From: an uncultured Clostridia bacterium
Lineage (GTDB): Bacteria; Bacillota; Clostridia; Oscillospirales; Acutalibacteraceae
Direction of reading: 5' to 3'
DNA: 54,750 nt
Assembly: GCA_946183365.1 (NCBI GenBank)
Contig: CAMHAH010000019.1
Span: 1-54,750 of the forward strand
Below the pieces are notes generated by a model. The model did not search any database and had not been told where the DNA came from. It saw only the letters and a program-made list of their open reading frames with translations. Positions 31,875 to 40,443 of this stretch are shown here, one piece after another (within the stretch, counting starts at the first letter, position 1; the number at the start of each line of letters is the position of its first letter). A program made the position numbers and the translations under genes.

Positions 31875-33077
31875 TTAAAGCTTTTCAACTATAGCTTTTG
31901 TATCGCGTGCGATAGCAAGCTCTTCGTTTGTAGCGATTACCGCTACGGGGATAGAGGAATCGTCGGCAGAGATAAAGGCAGTATCTCTTGTTACGGCGTT
32001 CACCTCTTTATTGAGCTTGACGCCCGCAAAGCCGAGGTACTCGATGACAGCCTCTCTGAGAGCGGGCTGGTTCTCGCCGAGACCCGCTGTGAACACGATA
32101 CCGTCACAGCCGCCCATAGCTACCCAGTACTGACCGATGTACTTAGCGATCTGATAATAGAGCATCTCGTGTACAAGGTGAGCGCGGTGGTTGCCCTCTT
32201 CCTCAGCCTTTGTAACGTCGCGGTCGTCTGAAGAAACGCCGGATATACCTAAGAGACCCGACTTCTTGTTGAGCAGGGTATTCATCTCTTGAGGTGTGAA
32301 GCCCTCTTTCTCAGCGATGAAAGTGACTACAGAGGGATCGAGACAGCCTGAGCGAGTACCCATCAGGATACCGTCAAGAGGCGTAAGACCCATAGAAGTA
32401 TCTATAACCTTGCCGTTTTTAACAGCGGTGATAGACGAACCGTTGCCGATATGGCAGGTGATGAGCTTCAAGTCCTTGATATCCTTGCCCATCAGATCAG
32501 CCATAGCGCCCGATACAAAGCGGTGGGATGTACCGTGAGCGCCGTAACGGCGAACCGCGTACTTCTCATAATACTCATAAGGAACAGCGTACATATACGC
32601 CTTCTCGGGCATGGTGGAATGGAAAGCTGTATCAAATACGACTACCATAGGCACATTGTCGCCGAATACCTGCTTGCAGCCGCGGATAGCCTGAACGTGA
32701 CCCGCGTTGTGCAGAGGAGCAAGAGGGATAAGGCTCTCGATACCCTTAATGACCTCATCGGTGACCAGCTCAGGATCGCTGAACAGAGCGCCGCCCTGTA
32801 CTATGCGGTGACCGATAGCGGCAACCTCGTCGAGGTTCTTTATAACGCCGTACTCCTCAGAGAGCAGAGCCTCGCTGACCGCGTGGAAAGCCTTGGCATG
32901 ATCGGGCATGGGTATCTCTTTGGTATAAGCTCTGCCGTCGGCGGTCTTATGACCGATGAAAGAGCCCTCCTGACCGATACGCTCGCAATTGCCCTTTGCG
33001 ATCATCTGCTCGGTATCCATGTCGATAAGCTGATATTTCAGGCTGGAGCTGCCTGCGTTGATAACAAGAATTTTCAT
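31875..33077 (-). CDS. ackA: Acetate kinase
   Basis: 400 aa from ATG 33077, chosen because AGGAGG lies 8 nt upstream and the sequence begins MKILVINAGSSSLKYQL, the standard AckA start; the longer open frame to 33227 runs through the promoter region. Conserved blocks: GHRIVQGG, FDTAFHSTMP, RRYGAHGTSH, HIGNGSSITAV, MGTRSGCLDPS and FTAGLGENQP. It forms ATP and acetate from acetyl phosphate, the main energy-yielding step of a fermenter. No phosphotransacetylase gene is adjacent in this window. Confidence 0.97.
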   Translation of the reverse strand: MKILVINAGSSSLKYQLIDMDTEQMIAKGNCERIGQEGSFIGHKTADGRAYTKEIPMPDHAKAFHAVSEALLSEEYGVIKNLDEVAAIGHRIVQGGALFSDPELVTDEVIKGIESLIPLAPLHNAGHVQAIRGCKQVFGDNVPMVVVFDTAFHSTMPEKAYMYAVPYEYYEKYAVRRYGAHGTSHRFVSGAMADLMGKDIKDLKLITCHIGNGSSITAVKNGKVIDTSMGLTPLDGILMGTRSGCLDPSVVTFIAEKEGFTPQEMNTLLNKKSGLLGISGVSSDDRDVTKAEEEGNHRAHLVHEMLYYQIAKYIGQYWVAMGGCDGIVFTAGLGENQPALREAVIEYLGFAGVKLNKEVNAVTRDTAFISADDSSIPVAVIATNEELAIARDTKAIVEKL

Positions 33078-33110
33078 AAAAGTAATCCTCCTATTGAAAA
33101 AAGCAATTAT

Positions 33111-33151
33111 TTGACATATACTATAATAGACTATTTTATCGGGTTTTTCAA
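33111..33151. promoter_or_regulatory. Overlapping divergent promoters of ackA and tmcAL
   Basis: Leftward: TTGAAA (33146-33151), 17 bp, TATTAT (33123-33128), for ackA. Rightward: TTGACA (33111-33116), 17 bp, TTTTAT (33134-33139), for tmcAL. The two RNA polymerase sites overlap, so only one can be occupied at a time. Confidence 0.6.
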
Positions 33152-33176
33152 GTGTTTTCGGAAAGTTGGTGATAAT

Positions 33177-34295
33177 ATGAGCAGAGCCGCTGTAATATGC
33201 GAGTTCAATCCGTTTCATAACGGTCATAAATTTCTTTTAGAGAACATTAAATCAAGCTTCGCAGATGAGACGGTTTGCGTTATGAGCGGCAACTTCGTAC
33301 AGCGCGGAGATATCGCGATAACCGACAAATACGCTCGCGCCAAAGCAGCGCTGAGCAACGGCGCGGATATCGTAGCTGAGCTGCCGACGGTCTACGCCGT
33401 CTCAAACGCTCAGACCTTCGCCGAAAACGGCATTAGAATGGCTTGGGCTTTGAACTGCGATATGCTTTGCTTCGGCGCTGAAAGCGGCATAGATGAGCTT
33501 ACAGACACCGTAAGGCTTCTTGAAAGCGACGAGATAAACGAAAAGATCAAGAGATACATGGATGACGGATATTATTATCCAAAGGCTGTAGAAGCGGCGT
33601 TAGGAGAAAGCTATTCGGATATCATACGTCAGCCGAACAACATACTCGCTGTCGAATACATAAAAGCCTGCAAAAAATACGGTATCACGCCTATCGCCGT
33701 AAAGCGCAAAGGTGCCGCCCACGATGACAGCCTTACTCACGGAAACATAGCGAGCGCGAGCAAAATAAGGGAGCTTATTATAAACGGAGAGGATTATGAG
33801 CGCTTTACACCGATGAGGATCGATGATCCTGTTACCCTTTCCGCTTTAGAGAGCGCGATACTCTATAAGCTGAAAACCATATCAGAGAAAGATCTGGCGC
33901 GGATAGCTGATGTAAGCGAGGGCTTAGAGAACCGTATAATCGACGCGGCAAGGAAATATAATTCCATAAACGAAATATTAAGCGCAACAAAAACCAAGCG
34001 CTACACAATGGCACGGCTCAGGCGGATAATGATATGCGCGCTGTTGGATATAACCTCAAAACTGCAAGATACACCTGTCCCCTATCTGCGTATTTTAGGG
34101 ATAAAAAGCGGTAAAGAGAGTATCATCAGCAACGCAAAGCTGCCGCTGATAGTCAAAACCAAAGCCGATTACGAAAGACTTGATAATTCCTTAAAAGAAA
34201 TATTCGACACAGACTTAAGAGCAGCGGAGGCAATGAATACAGCCAAGCGCGGAGAACCGATAAACGAATTCACTCAACAAGTAATAAAGCTGTAA
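33177..34295 (+). CDS. tmcAL: tRNA(Met) cytidine acetate ligase (TmcAL/YlbM)
   Basis: 372 aa from ATG 33177. The frame is open upstream to 32451 but that part is antisense to ackA. It begins SRAAVICEFNPFHNGHKFLL, the nucleotidyltransferase HXGH-like motif (HNGH), followed by VCVMSGNFVQRGD and FGAESG. TmcAL activates acetate with ATP and acetylates the wobble cytidine of elongator tRNA-Met (known for B. subtilis). It shares a divergent promoter region with acetate kinase, so the two acetate-consuming or -producing enzymes are neighbours. Confidence 0.93.
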   Translation: MSRAAVICEFNPFHNGHKFLLENIKSSFADETVCVMSGNFVQRGDIAITDKYARAKAALSNGADIVAELPTVYAVSNAQTFAENGIRMAWALNCDMLCFGAESGIDELTDTVRLLESDEINEKIKRYMDDGYYYPKAVEAALGESYSDIIRQPNNILAVEYIKACKKYGITPIAVKRKGAAHDDSLTHGNIASASKIRELIINGEDYERFTPMRIDDPVTLSALESAILYKLKTISEKDLARIADVSEGLENRIIDAARKYNSINEILSATKTKRYTMARLRRIMICALLDITSKLQDTPVPYLRILGIKSGKESIISNAKLPLIVKTKADYERLDNSLKEIFDTDLRAAEAMNTAKRGEPINEFTQQVIKL

Positions 34296-34302
34296 ATATG
34301 AA

Positions 34303-34326
34303 AAGGCACCCAAAACGGGTGCCTTG
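34303..34326. terminator. Bidirectional intrinsic terminator
   Basis: GGCACCC-AAAAC-GGGTGCC (34305-34323) with flanking A and T runs, between the convergent tmcAL and oadA genes. Confidence 0.85.
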
Positions 34327-34330
34327 CTTA

Positions 34331-35731
34331 TTATACGGGATGGACCTTATTTTTAGTGTCGACTAAGCTCGAGTTGATACCGAGCTTTTTGTTGCGGCGC
34401 TTCTCAAAGAAGTCGATAGCGACCTTCTGGAACTGAGCGTAGCTGAGGACATCCTCTTCCTGCTCGATATACTGTGGTATCTCAGCGCGGAGCTTCTCAA
34501 GCTCAGGCTCTAAAAGATCCGCGGGGCGGCAGTCAATAGGCTTCATGTCACCGATTATCCTCTTGCGGAACTCGGGATCGATAGGCATCGGCGTCGTACC
34601 GTACTTGCCTGCTACGAGATCCTTGAACTCGTTTGTACACATCTTATAGCGCTCGCCTGTGATAACATTGAACACAGCCTGAGTGCCGACTATCTGTGAT
34701 GTGGGAGTGACAAGCGGAGGATAACCGCTGTCCTCACGTACACGGGGGACCTCTTCGAGAACTTCATTGAGTTTATCCGCCTTGCCCGCCTGCTTGAGCT
34801 GACTGAGCAGGTTAGACAGCATACCGCCGGGAACCTGATAGATAAGCGCGTTTGTGTTGGTAGCGAGCATCTTGGGGTCGAGCAACCCGGACTTTATATA
34901 CTTCTCTCTGAGGGTCATGAAGTAATCGCGGACTTCGTTGAGAGCCTGCAGGTCAAAACCGGTGTCATACTCTGTGCCCATGAATGCGGCAACCATGCTC
35001 TCTGTAGGAGCGTGAGAGGTACCGAGAGCCAGCGGAGAAATAGCTGTATCGATAATATCAACACCCGCCTCAACGCCCTTTATAAGGCACATAGAAGCAA
35101 GACCCGAAGTGTAGTGCGTATGGAGCTGTAAGGGCAGGTCGACCTCAGCCTTGATAGCCTTTACGAGCTTTTCGGTATTATAAGGAGTCAGCAGAGCCGC
35201 CATATCCTTGATACAGATCGAATCGGCGCCCGCGTCGGCGATACGCTTAGCGTACTCGACATAATACTCGTCGGTGAATACGGGGCCCGTGGTGTAGCTG
35301 ATAGCTACCTGAGTATGAGCGCCCTCTTTCTTAGCAGCATTAATAGCACTCTTTAAGTTCTTGATATCGTTAAGCGCGTCGAAAATACGGATGATATCGA
35401 TACCGTTAGCAACAGAGCGCTGTACAAAATACTCAAGTACATCATCAGCGTAATGACGATAGCCGAGCATATTCTGACCGCGGAAGAGCATCTGCAGCTT
35501 AGTGTTCTTGCAGTGGTCGCGAATGGTGCGAAGTCTGTCCCACGGGTCTTCGTTCAAAAATCTCAGACAGCTGTCAAAGGTAGCTCCGCCCCAGCACTCG
35601 AGAGAATGAAATCCTATATTATCCATCTTATCGAGGATAGGAAGCATTTCCTCAGTGGTCATGCGGGTCGCGATAAGGCTCTGGTGAGCGTCTCGAAGAG
35701 CTGTCTCGGTTACTAAAATCTTTTTGCTCAT
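34331..35731 (-). CDS. oadA: Carboxyltransferase subunit (OadA / transcarboxylase 5S type)
   Basis: 466 aa. It starts KILVTETALRDAHQSLIATR, the TIM-barrel entry of the pyruvate-carboxylase C-terminal/OadA/5S family. Metal and biotin-pocket residues are seen in TALRDAHQS, the carbamylated-lysine region SICIKDMAALL and the LHTHYTSG motif. It ends after the PYC/OADA domain and has no biotinyl domain; that is provided by the separate gene upstream. It transfers CO2 between pyruvate/oxaloacetate and biotin. Downstream gene of a three-gene operon (14-nt gap). ATG 35731 follows GGGAG. Confidence 0.93.
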   Translation of the reverse strand: MSKKILVTETALRDAHQSLIATRMTTEEMLPILDKMDNIGFHSLECWGGATFDSCLRFLNEDPWDRLRTIRDHCKNTKLQMLFRGQNMLGYRHYADDVLEYFVQRSVANGIDIIRIFDALNDIKNLKSAINAAKKEGAHTQVAISYTTGPVFTDEYYVEYAKRIADAGADSICIKDMAALLTPYNTEKLVKAIKAEVDLPLQLHTHYTSGLASMCLIKGVEAGVDIIDTAISPLALGTSHAPTESMVAAFMGTEYDTGFDLQALNEVRDYFMTLREKYIKSGLLDPKMLATNTNALIYQVPGGMLSNLLSQLKQAGKADKLNEVLEEVPRVREDSGYPPLVTPTSQIVGTQAVFNVITGERYKMCTNEFKDLVAGKYGTTPMPIDPEFRKRIIGDMKPIDCRPADLLEPELEKLRAEIPQYIEQEEDVLSYAQFQKVAIDFFEKRRNKKLGINSSLVDTKNKVHPV

Positions 35732-35744
35732 AGTTTATCTCCCA

Positions 35745-36110
35745 TTAAGCCAGAGTAACAAGGGTAGCGCCTGTGTCTACGCTCTCGCCCTTGCTGACAG
35801 CTACGGATGTGATGGTACCGTCATTAGGAGCCTTGATCTCGTTCTCCATCTTCATAGCCTCGAGGACGACAAGAACATCACCCTTCTTGACCGACTGACC
35901 GTCAGATACGTTTACCGATACGATAGTACCCGGCATAGGAGCGGCTACCTTCTCGCCGGCTCCGGCAGCCTTGGGAGCCGCCTTCTTAGCGGAAGCGGCG
36001 GCTTTAGCAGGAGCCGCTGCGGGAGCGGGAGCCGCGACGGCGTCTGCGCCGAGCTCCTCTACCTGTACGTCATATGCTACACCGTTAACGGTAATTCTCA
36101 GATTTTTCAT
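35745..36110 (-). CDS. Biotin carboxyl carrier protein (1.3S-like)
   Basis: 121 aa. The N-terminal KNLRITVNGVAYDVQVEELG segment, an Ala/Pro/Lys-rich hinge (about 27-50) and a C-terminal biotinyl domain with EAMKMEN, whose lysine is biotinylated. The size and layout equal the 1.3S subunit of transcarboxylase (about 123 aa) and OadC/GcdC-type carriers. It carries CO2 between the two carboxyltransferases encoded on both sides. ATG 36110 follows AAGGGG. Confidence 0.92.
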   Translation of the reverse strand: MKNLRITVNGVAYDVQVEELGADAVAAPAPAAAPAKAAASAKKAAPKAAGAGEKVAAPMPGTIVSVNVSDGQSVKKGDVLVVLEAMKMENEIKAPNDGTITSVAVSKGESVDTGATLVTLA

Positions 36111-36128
36111 AATGATTTCCCCTTTATA

Positions 36129-37412
36129 TTAAATATTGGTTGTATGCTTTTTAGGTAAGGTGGCTACTCTCTTGCTCGACAGCATATCGAGAACCGACAC
36201 GAGCTTTTCACGGAGCTGTTCGGGAGCTAAGATATCATCTACATAGCCGTCCTCGGCAGCCTTGACCGCTGTGAGGTTAGCCTTTACATAAGCCATCGCT
36301 TTTTCGTCCTGCTCAGCTACGGGAGCGTCGCCGATAGAAGGCTCGAGGATGAAAGCCGCAGCCTTGGGCGCTACGGGAGATACCACGGCGTTCTCGAGCG
36401 CGTATACAACGTCAGCGCCCGAAGCGGAACCCGCCATAGCGATATATACAGCGCCGACAGCCGTTCCCGAGATTATCGAGATCTTGGGCGCGGTAGCGTC
36501 GGAATAGACCGAGATGAGCTTTGACGCGTCACAGAGGCTCTCAAAGCCCTCAGCGTCAACTATTGAAATAACAGGGATAGAGAAAGCGTCGCAGAAGTGA
36601 ACATGTTTAGCTATCTTCTTAGAAGCGTCTGACGAGATAACTCCGCCCTTAGTGACTACGATACCTACGGGGTAACCGTTTACCCTGCCGAAGGCTGTGC
36701 ATACAGGCTCGCCGTAGCCGCCGCCGACACACAGGATGCTGTTTTCATCAGCAAAGTATTTGGGCAGCTTATCGGGCTGAGAATACCCGGGAACGCTCTC
36801 AAAGGCGGGAGCGGGCTCGAGGTTGTTTGAAGGCATATAAGAGAGCAGAGTCTTTGCCTTAGATACACACTCCTCAAAGCCGTCGCATACAAATGAGACT
36901 GTACCTGAATTGAGGTTATCATCGGCAGAGGAGCTCTCACCCGTTGTAGAAGCGGATAGCTGAGCGCTCTTATCCATTATGATATAGTCCGCGGAAGCGG
37001 CGGTCAGAGCCGATGTACCGAGACAATCGCCGAGGACCACAGAGATCTGCGGAACTACGCCGCTGAGCTTAGCGCTCTTACGCAGGATATCTCCGTACGC
37101 GGCAAGAAGCTCATACTTCTGTTCCAGTCTGCCGCCGACCGAATTATAAAAACCGACCACGGGAGCGCCTGTTTTTAATGCCAGGTTATAAAGCTTAGTG
37201 ATCTTCTTAGCCTGAGCCTTGCTCATAGCGCCTCCGCAATTATCTACGTTCTGAGCAAAGGCGTAAACGGGAATACCGTCAACACAGCCAAAGCCCGTTA
37301 CAGCCTCAGCGTCGCCGTCAGAGCTTTTGAGATAAGCGTCGGTCTCCTGAAAGCTGCCCTCGTCAAAAAACGCGTTTATTACGTCGTAGGTTGAATACTT
37401 AGCAGTACCCAC
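36129..37412 (-). CDS. Short acyl-CoA carboxyltransferase (12S / MmdA-like)
   Basis: 427 aa from GTG 37412. ATG 37418 is in frame but lies only one base after AGGAGG, while GTG 37412 is 7 nt away, so GTG is preferred. Crotonase-like carboxyltransferase: GGAMSKAQAKKITKLYNLAL and SVVLGDCLGTSA in the N-half; GVISSDASKKIAKHVHFCDA and SGTAVGAVYIAMAG in the C-half. It is shorter than typical MmdA/PccB (about 510 aa), lacking mainly the N-terminal part. It probably uses a CoA ester as CO2 donor or acceptor. First gene of the operon with the biotin carrier and OadA. Confidence 0.85.
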   Translation of the reverse strand: MGTAKYSTYDVINAFFDEGSFQETDAYLKSSDGDAEAVTGFGCVDGIPVYAFAQNVDNCGGAMSKAQAKKITKLYNLALKTGAPVVGFYNSVGGRLEQKYELLAAYGDILRKSAKLSGVVPQISVVLGDCLGTSALTAASADYIIMDKSAQLSASTTGESSSADDNLNSGTVSFVCDGFEECVSKAKTLLSYMPSNNLEPAPAFESVPGYSQPDKLPKYFADENSILCVGGGYGEPVCTAFGRVNGYPVGIVVTKGGVISSDASKKIAKHVHFCDAFSIPVISIVDAEGFESLCDASKLISVYSDATAPKISIISGTAVGAVYIAMAGSASGADVVYALENAVVSPVAPKAAAFILEPSIGDAPVAEQDEKAMAYVKANLTAVKAAEDGYVDDILAPEQLREKLVSVLDMLSSKRVATLPKKHTTNI

Positions 37413-37418
37413 AAACAT

Positions 37419-37479
37419 TCCTCCTGTAAGGATACTTCGTCCACTACCTTCACCCCTTGTTTCGGCAAAAGCAAGTATC
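37419..37479 (-). promoter_or_regulatory. Possible structured leader of the carboxyltransferase operon
   Basis: On the minus strand GATACTT (37473-37479) can pair with AAGTATC (37431-37437) around a 35-nt loop that contains AACAAGGGGTGAAGGTAGTG; the stem ends 5 nt before AGGAGG. It matches no riboswitch class that I can name. Confidence 0.3.
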
Positions 37480-37554
37480 GTGTATCACAAATTTATTCAT
37501 TTTATATTATATAACAAAACCTTTTGAATTACAAGGCATAAAGCGCAAAAAAAT

Positions 37555-37579
37555 CCGCGCGATCGCAGAGATCACGCGG
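37555..37579 (-). terminator. Intrinsic terminator
   Basis: CCGCGTGATC/GATCGCGCGG stem (37555-37564 with 37570-37579, one mismatch), followed on the minus strand by ATTTTTTTGCGC. It ends the dacF-rluB-GNAT operon. Confidence 0.8.
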
Positions 37580-37585
37580 CTGTTA

Positions 37586-37939
37586 TCAATCGTTGCAGTG
37601 ACTTAGCAGCTTTGACAGGTCGCTCTTCATAATTCCGTCCTTCAGAGAGAAGCGCAACGCTTCAAGAGCGGGATACAGCACGGGGTTTGAGCACTCGACA
37701 TAGAAGCAAGAATGATTAAGTCCCCATGAGCCTAAGGCTCGAATGATCGTATCAAGTATCGCGAATGTAGGCTTGTCTATATTATCGGGGCTCTCAGGAA
37801 TAGGGATAAGCTCCTCGATGATGATTATATATCCGTTCAGGCTGAAGCGTACAAAGCCGCACGGCTCGCCGTCAAGAAAGGCGTTGAGCGTTTTTATATC
37901 ATTAGTTTCATTATTAGGATCGGGTTTAACTACCAGCAT
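37586..37939 (-). CDS. GNAT-like hypothetical protein
   Basis: 117 aa. The last half (KPTFAILDTIIRALGSWGLN, HSCFYVECSNP, VLYPALEALRF) has the helix-strand-helix order of the C-terminal part of a GNAT acetyltransferase fold, with NP and LEALGF-like ends typical of the acetyl-CoA side. The usual Q/RxxGxG/A loop is missing. It may be a short, degenerate member or a regulatory protein. ATG 37939 follows AGGAG. It lies 24 nt after rluB, in the same operon. Confidence 0.5.
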   Translation of the reverse strand: MLVVKPDPNNETNDIKTLNAFLDGEPCGFVRFSLNGYIIIIEELIPIPESPDNIDKPTFAILDTIIRALGSWGLNHSCFYVECSNPVLYPALEALRFSLKDGIMKSDLSKLLSHCND

Positions 37940-37963
37940 AACATTTCTCCTGTGACCGATATA

Positions 37964-38725
37964 TCAAGCAAATGGGTCAAAATTCTCGTTCGGATTGGGG
38001 TCAGCGGATAATTTGCGGACCTCGATATCGGTAAGGTCGCGGTACATACCCGACCTCAGCCCGCCGAGCTTTACGCCGCCTATCGCTATACGCTTCAGGC
38101 GAGCCACCTCGAGACCTACCGCGGCGCACATCTTGCGTATCTGGCGATTGCGGCCCTCCCGGATAACCACCTCGAGCACACAGCGCTGCTCGTCCTTATC
38201 TCTGCTGACTACACGAATTTGAGCGGGAGCGGTCTTTCTGCCGTCGATAACGACGCCGCTCTCGAGCTTAGATACCTGGGCGTCGTTTATATCCGGTCTT
38301 ACCGTAACGCGGTAGACCTTATTGACGTGCTTTTTCGGGTGCATGACATGATTGGCGAACTCGCCGTCGTTGGTCATCAAAAGCATACCCTCGCTGTCGC
38401 GGTCAAGCCTGCCGACAGGATAGAGCCTTTCATCGATATCTCTTATCAGATCGGCTACACACTTTCTGCCGCGTTCATCGCTCATGGTGGTGAGCACTCC
38501 GCGGGGCTTGTTGAGCATGATATATCTCAGCTTCGGCTTAGCGGTGCCTGTGACCCTGCGCTTACCGACATAGACCTTGTCATTATAGGGGTCGACCTTA
38601 TCGCCTATCCCGGCGACCCTGCCGTTGACCCTTACTCTGCCGGCTCTGATAAGCTCTTCACTTTTTCTGCGTGACGCAACGCCGCAGTCGGCGAGCATCT
38701 TTTGTAATCTGACTAACTGTGCCAC
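37964..38725 (-). CDS. rluB: Ribosomal large subunit pseudouridine synthase (RluB/RsuA family)
   Basis: 253 aa from GTG 38725. N-terminal S4 RNA-binding domain (VRLQKMLADCGVASRRKSEE), then the catalytic domain with GRLDRDSEGMLLMTNDG, whose aspartate attacks the uridine. The NRQIRKM motif is the family end block. It is expected to modify 23S rRNA (position 2605 group). The gene starts inside the end of dacF (13-nt overlap), so translation is coupled. scpA, scpB and rluB are commonly clustered in Firmicutes. Confidence 0.92.
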   Translation of the reverse strand: MAQLVRLQKMLADCGVASRRKSEELIRAGRVRVNGRVAGIGDKVDPYNDKVYVGKRRVTGTAKPKLRYIMLNKPRGVLTTMSDERGRKCVADLIRDIDERLYPVGRLDRDSEGMLLMTNDGEFANHVMHPKKHVNKVYRVTVRPDINDAQVSKLESGVVIDGRKTAPAQIRVVSRDKDEQRCVLEVVIREGRNRQIRKMCAAVGLEVARLKRIAIGGVKLGGLRSGMYRDLTDIEVRKLSADPNPNENFDPFA

Positions 38726-39837
38726 TTCAATAAATCCTTTATGTATTCCGTAAAACTGCGTTTACGGTCATTATAATCTATGTCCTCTGAACAGCGCAGA
38801 GAGCTCTCCCCTATCTTTCTTCCGTCGAGGACATATATCACTTTGCCCGCGATATCTCCTTTTTTAACAGGAGCGTATACAAACGCGGGCAAGAACAATT
38901 TACTTTCTATTCTGTTGATATCCGCTTTATCTGTTACCACGGGAGCCGACGGCTCAGCGAATAAGCCGACGGTATCCGCTGCACCCCCGACTATGCCTAT
39001 ACTTCCCGGATGATCGGCTTTTAATTCTACAGAAGAATATTTACCAAAGCCGCAGTCATACATAGAAATATGATCGTCCCAGTCATCCCGATCGTCAAGC
39101 GTGACCGCGATCAGCGTCAATCCGTCACGACGGGCCGCAGAGACAAGACACCTGCCGCTTTTATCGGTATAGCCCGTCTTGCCGCCGATACAGCCGTCAT
39201 ACATCCTCAACAGCTTATTATGATTGGGATAAGTGACCTTTTTGTCCGCAGGCTCGATAAAGCTTACGGTCATGGATGACTGTGAGGTTATCTCGGCAAA
39301 TCGGCGGTTCTTCAGCGCGTACGCCATCAACAGCGCCATATCGTGAGCCGTGGAATAATGGTCGTCGTCATCCAGTCCGCTCGGGGTCACAAAGTGAGTA
39401 TCCCTCATACCGATCTCTTCTGCCTTTTGGTTCATCAGCCCGGAAAAGCTCCCGATACTGCCCGATATTGCTATTGCCGCGGCGTTCGCGGCGTCGTTGC
39501 CGCTCTGCATCATCATGCCGACAGCGAGGTCGTCAAGAGTTACCTTTTCACCGAGTTTAAGATACATAGAACTGCCCTCAGCGGTCATATCATCCGTAAA
39601 CTCAACGACCTTGTTATCATTCTCAGCGTACTCAAGAGCGAGCAAAGCGGTCATGATCTTGGTCGTAGAAGCCATCGGGAGCTTCGCGGACGCGTTCGAG
39701 GACAACAGTATCTCTCCGTTATCGGGACAATACAGCTCATACGCCTGAGCGGACAAAGACAGCTCAGCGGCGTTTATCGTTACAGCAAACGAAAAAACCG
39801 ATATCAAGATCAGCAAAAAGCAGAATACTCTTTTCAT
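38713..39837 (-). CDS. D-alanyl-D-alanine carboxypeptidase (DacF type)
   Basis: 374 aa. Signal peptide (about 1-24), then a penicillin-binding-protein 5 domain: SxxK in MASTTKIMTALL, SxN in MQSGNDAAN, KTG in GGKTGYTDKSG. A C-terminal PBP5-associated beta domain (about 280-370) has no clear membrane anchor. It trims the terminal D-Ala of peptidoglycan stem peptides outside the cell; in Bacillus DacF acts in spore cortex maturation, which fits the nearby gerW gene. ATG 39837 follows GGGTGATA. It is upstream of and overlaps rluB. Confidence 0.9.
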   Translation of the reverse strand: MKRVFCFLLILISVFSFAVTINAAELSLSAQAYELYCPDNGEILLSSNASAKLPMASTTKIMTALLALEYAENDNKVVEFTDDMTAEGSSMYLKLGEKVTLDDLAVGMMMQSGNDAANAAAIAISGSIGSFSGLMNQKAEEIGMRDTHFVTPSGLDDDDHYSTAHDMALLMAYALKNRRFAEITSQSSMTVSFIEPADKKVTYPNHNKLLRMYDGCIGGKTGYTDKSGRCLVSAARRDGLTLIAVTLDDRDDWDDHISMYDCGFGKYSSVELKADHPGSIGIVGGAADTVGLFAEPSAPVVTDKADINRIESKLFLPAFVYAPVKKGDIAGKVIYVLDGRKIGESSLRCSEDIDYNDRKRSFTEYIKDLLKWHS

Positions 39838-39922
39838 TTTATCACCCGATACAGTATATGCGGGTGACCTTACGCCGTATTCTGCTCAGTTTGTTTTGAC
39901 AGTAATCTAAATCTTGTTTATA

Positions 39923-40339
39923 TTACTTATCAAAGCTGTCGATATCGTTCTGGAGATCTGTCTTGTCTTTATTATCCTTCTTTATAAATGACGATATCTT
40001 ATCAAACGCCTCGGGTATCATGCCTACGATCCGATCGGCGGCGCCGTCATATTTCTCGATCGGGATAAACCTCACGTTACCCTTTGTTATGGTCAAAAAG
40101 CCTATGGGCTGAATGGTAACGCCCGCGCCCGAACCGCCGCCGAAGCAATCGCGGTTATCATTCTTTGTGGGCAGATCGGAACCTCCGGAAGCAAAGCCGT
40201 ACGCGACCTTGGATACGGGGATGACGGTGGTGCCTTCAGGTGAGGTTATAGGATCACCGATGATAGTATTAGAGTCGATAAGCTCCTTGATCTTTCTCAT
40301 AGAGGTATCAATCATACTGTTGATAGGATGTTCACTCAT
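39923..40339 (-). CDS. gerW: Sporulation protein GerW (YtfJ)
   Basis: 138 aa. EHPINSMIDTSMRKIKELID and DPITSPEGTTVIPVSKVAYG are signature blocks of the GerW/YtfJ family, followed by a glycine-rich GGGSGAGVTIQPIGFL. GerW is needed for spore germination with certain nutrients in Bacillus and is conserved across spore formers, so this gene is a sign that the organism sporulates or did so recently. ATG 40339 follows AAGGAG. It sits in the scpAB-DUF2953 gene run. Confidence 0.93.
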   Translation of the reverse strand: MSEHPINSMIDTSMRKIKELIDSNTIIGDPITSPEGTTVIPVSKVAYGFASGGSDLPTKNDNRDCFGGGSGAGVTIQPIGFLTITKGNVRFIPIEKYDGAADRIVGMIPEAFDKISSFIKKDNKDKTDLQNDIDSFDK

Positions 40340-40443
40340 ATTTGCATCTCCTTAAATAATATTTGTATTTGTAATAACGAGCAATACTCGCCGCATAATA
40401 AACTATTGTATTGAAAGGACGGTTCGGATTTGTTCTCGGTTGC

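Noticed and set aside
32451..33176. 242-residue N-terminal extension of the TmcAL protein
   Set aside because: It is antisense to ackA, and the conserved start SRAAVICEFNPFHNGH has its own ATG at 33177 with a GTTGGTGATA site.
37419..37479. Known riboswitch before the carboxyltransferase operon
   Set aside because: Only a 7-bp stem and a G-rich loop are visible; I could not fit fluoride, ZTP, c-di-GMP or glycine consensus.
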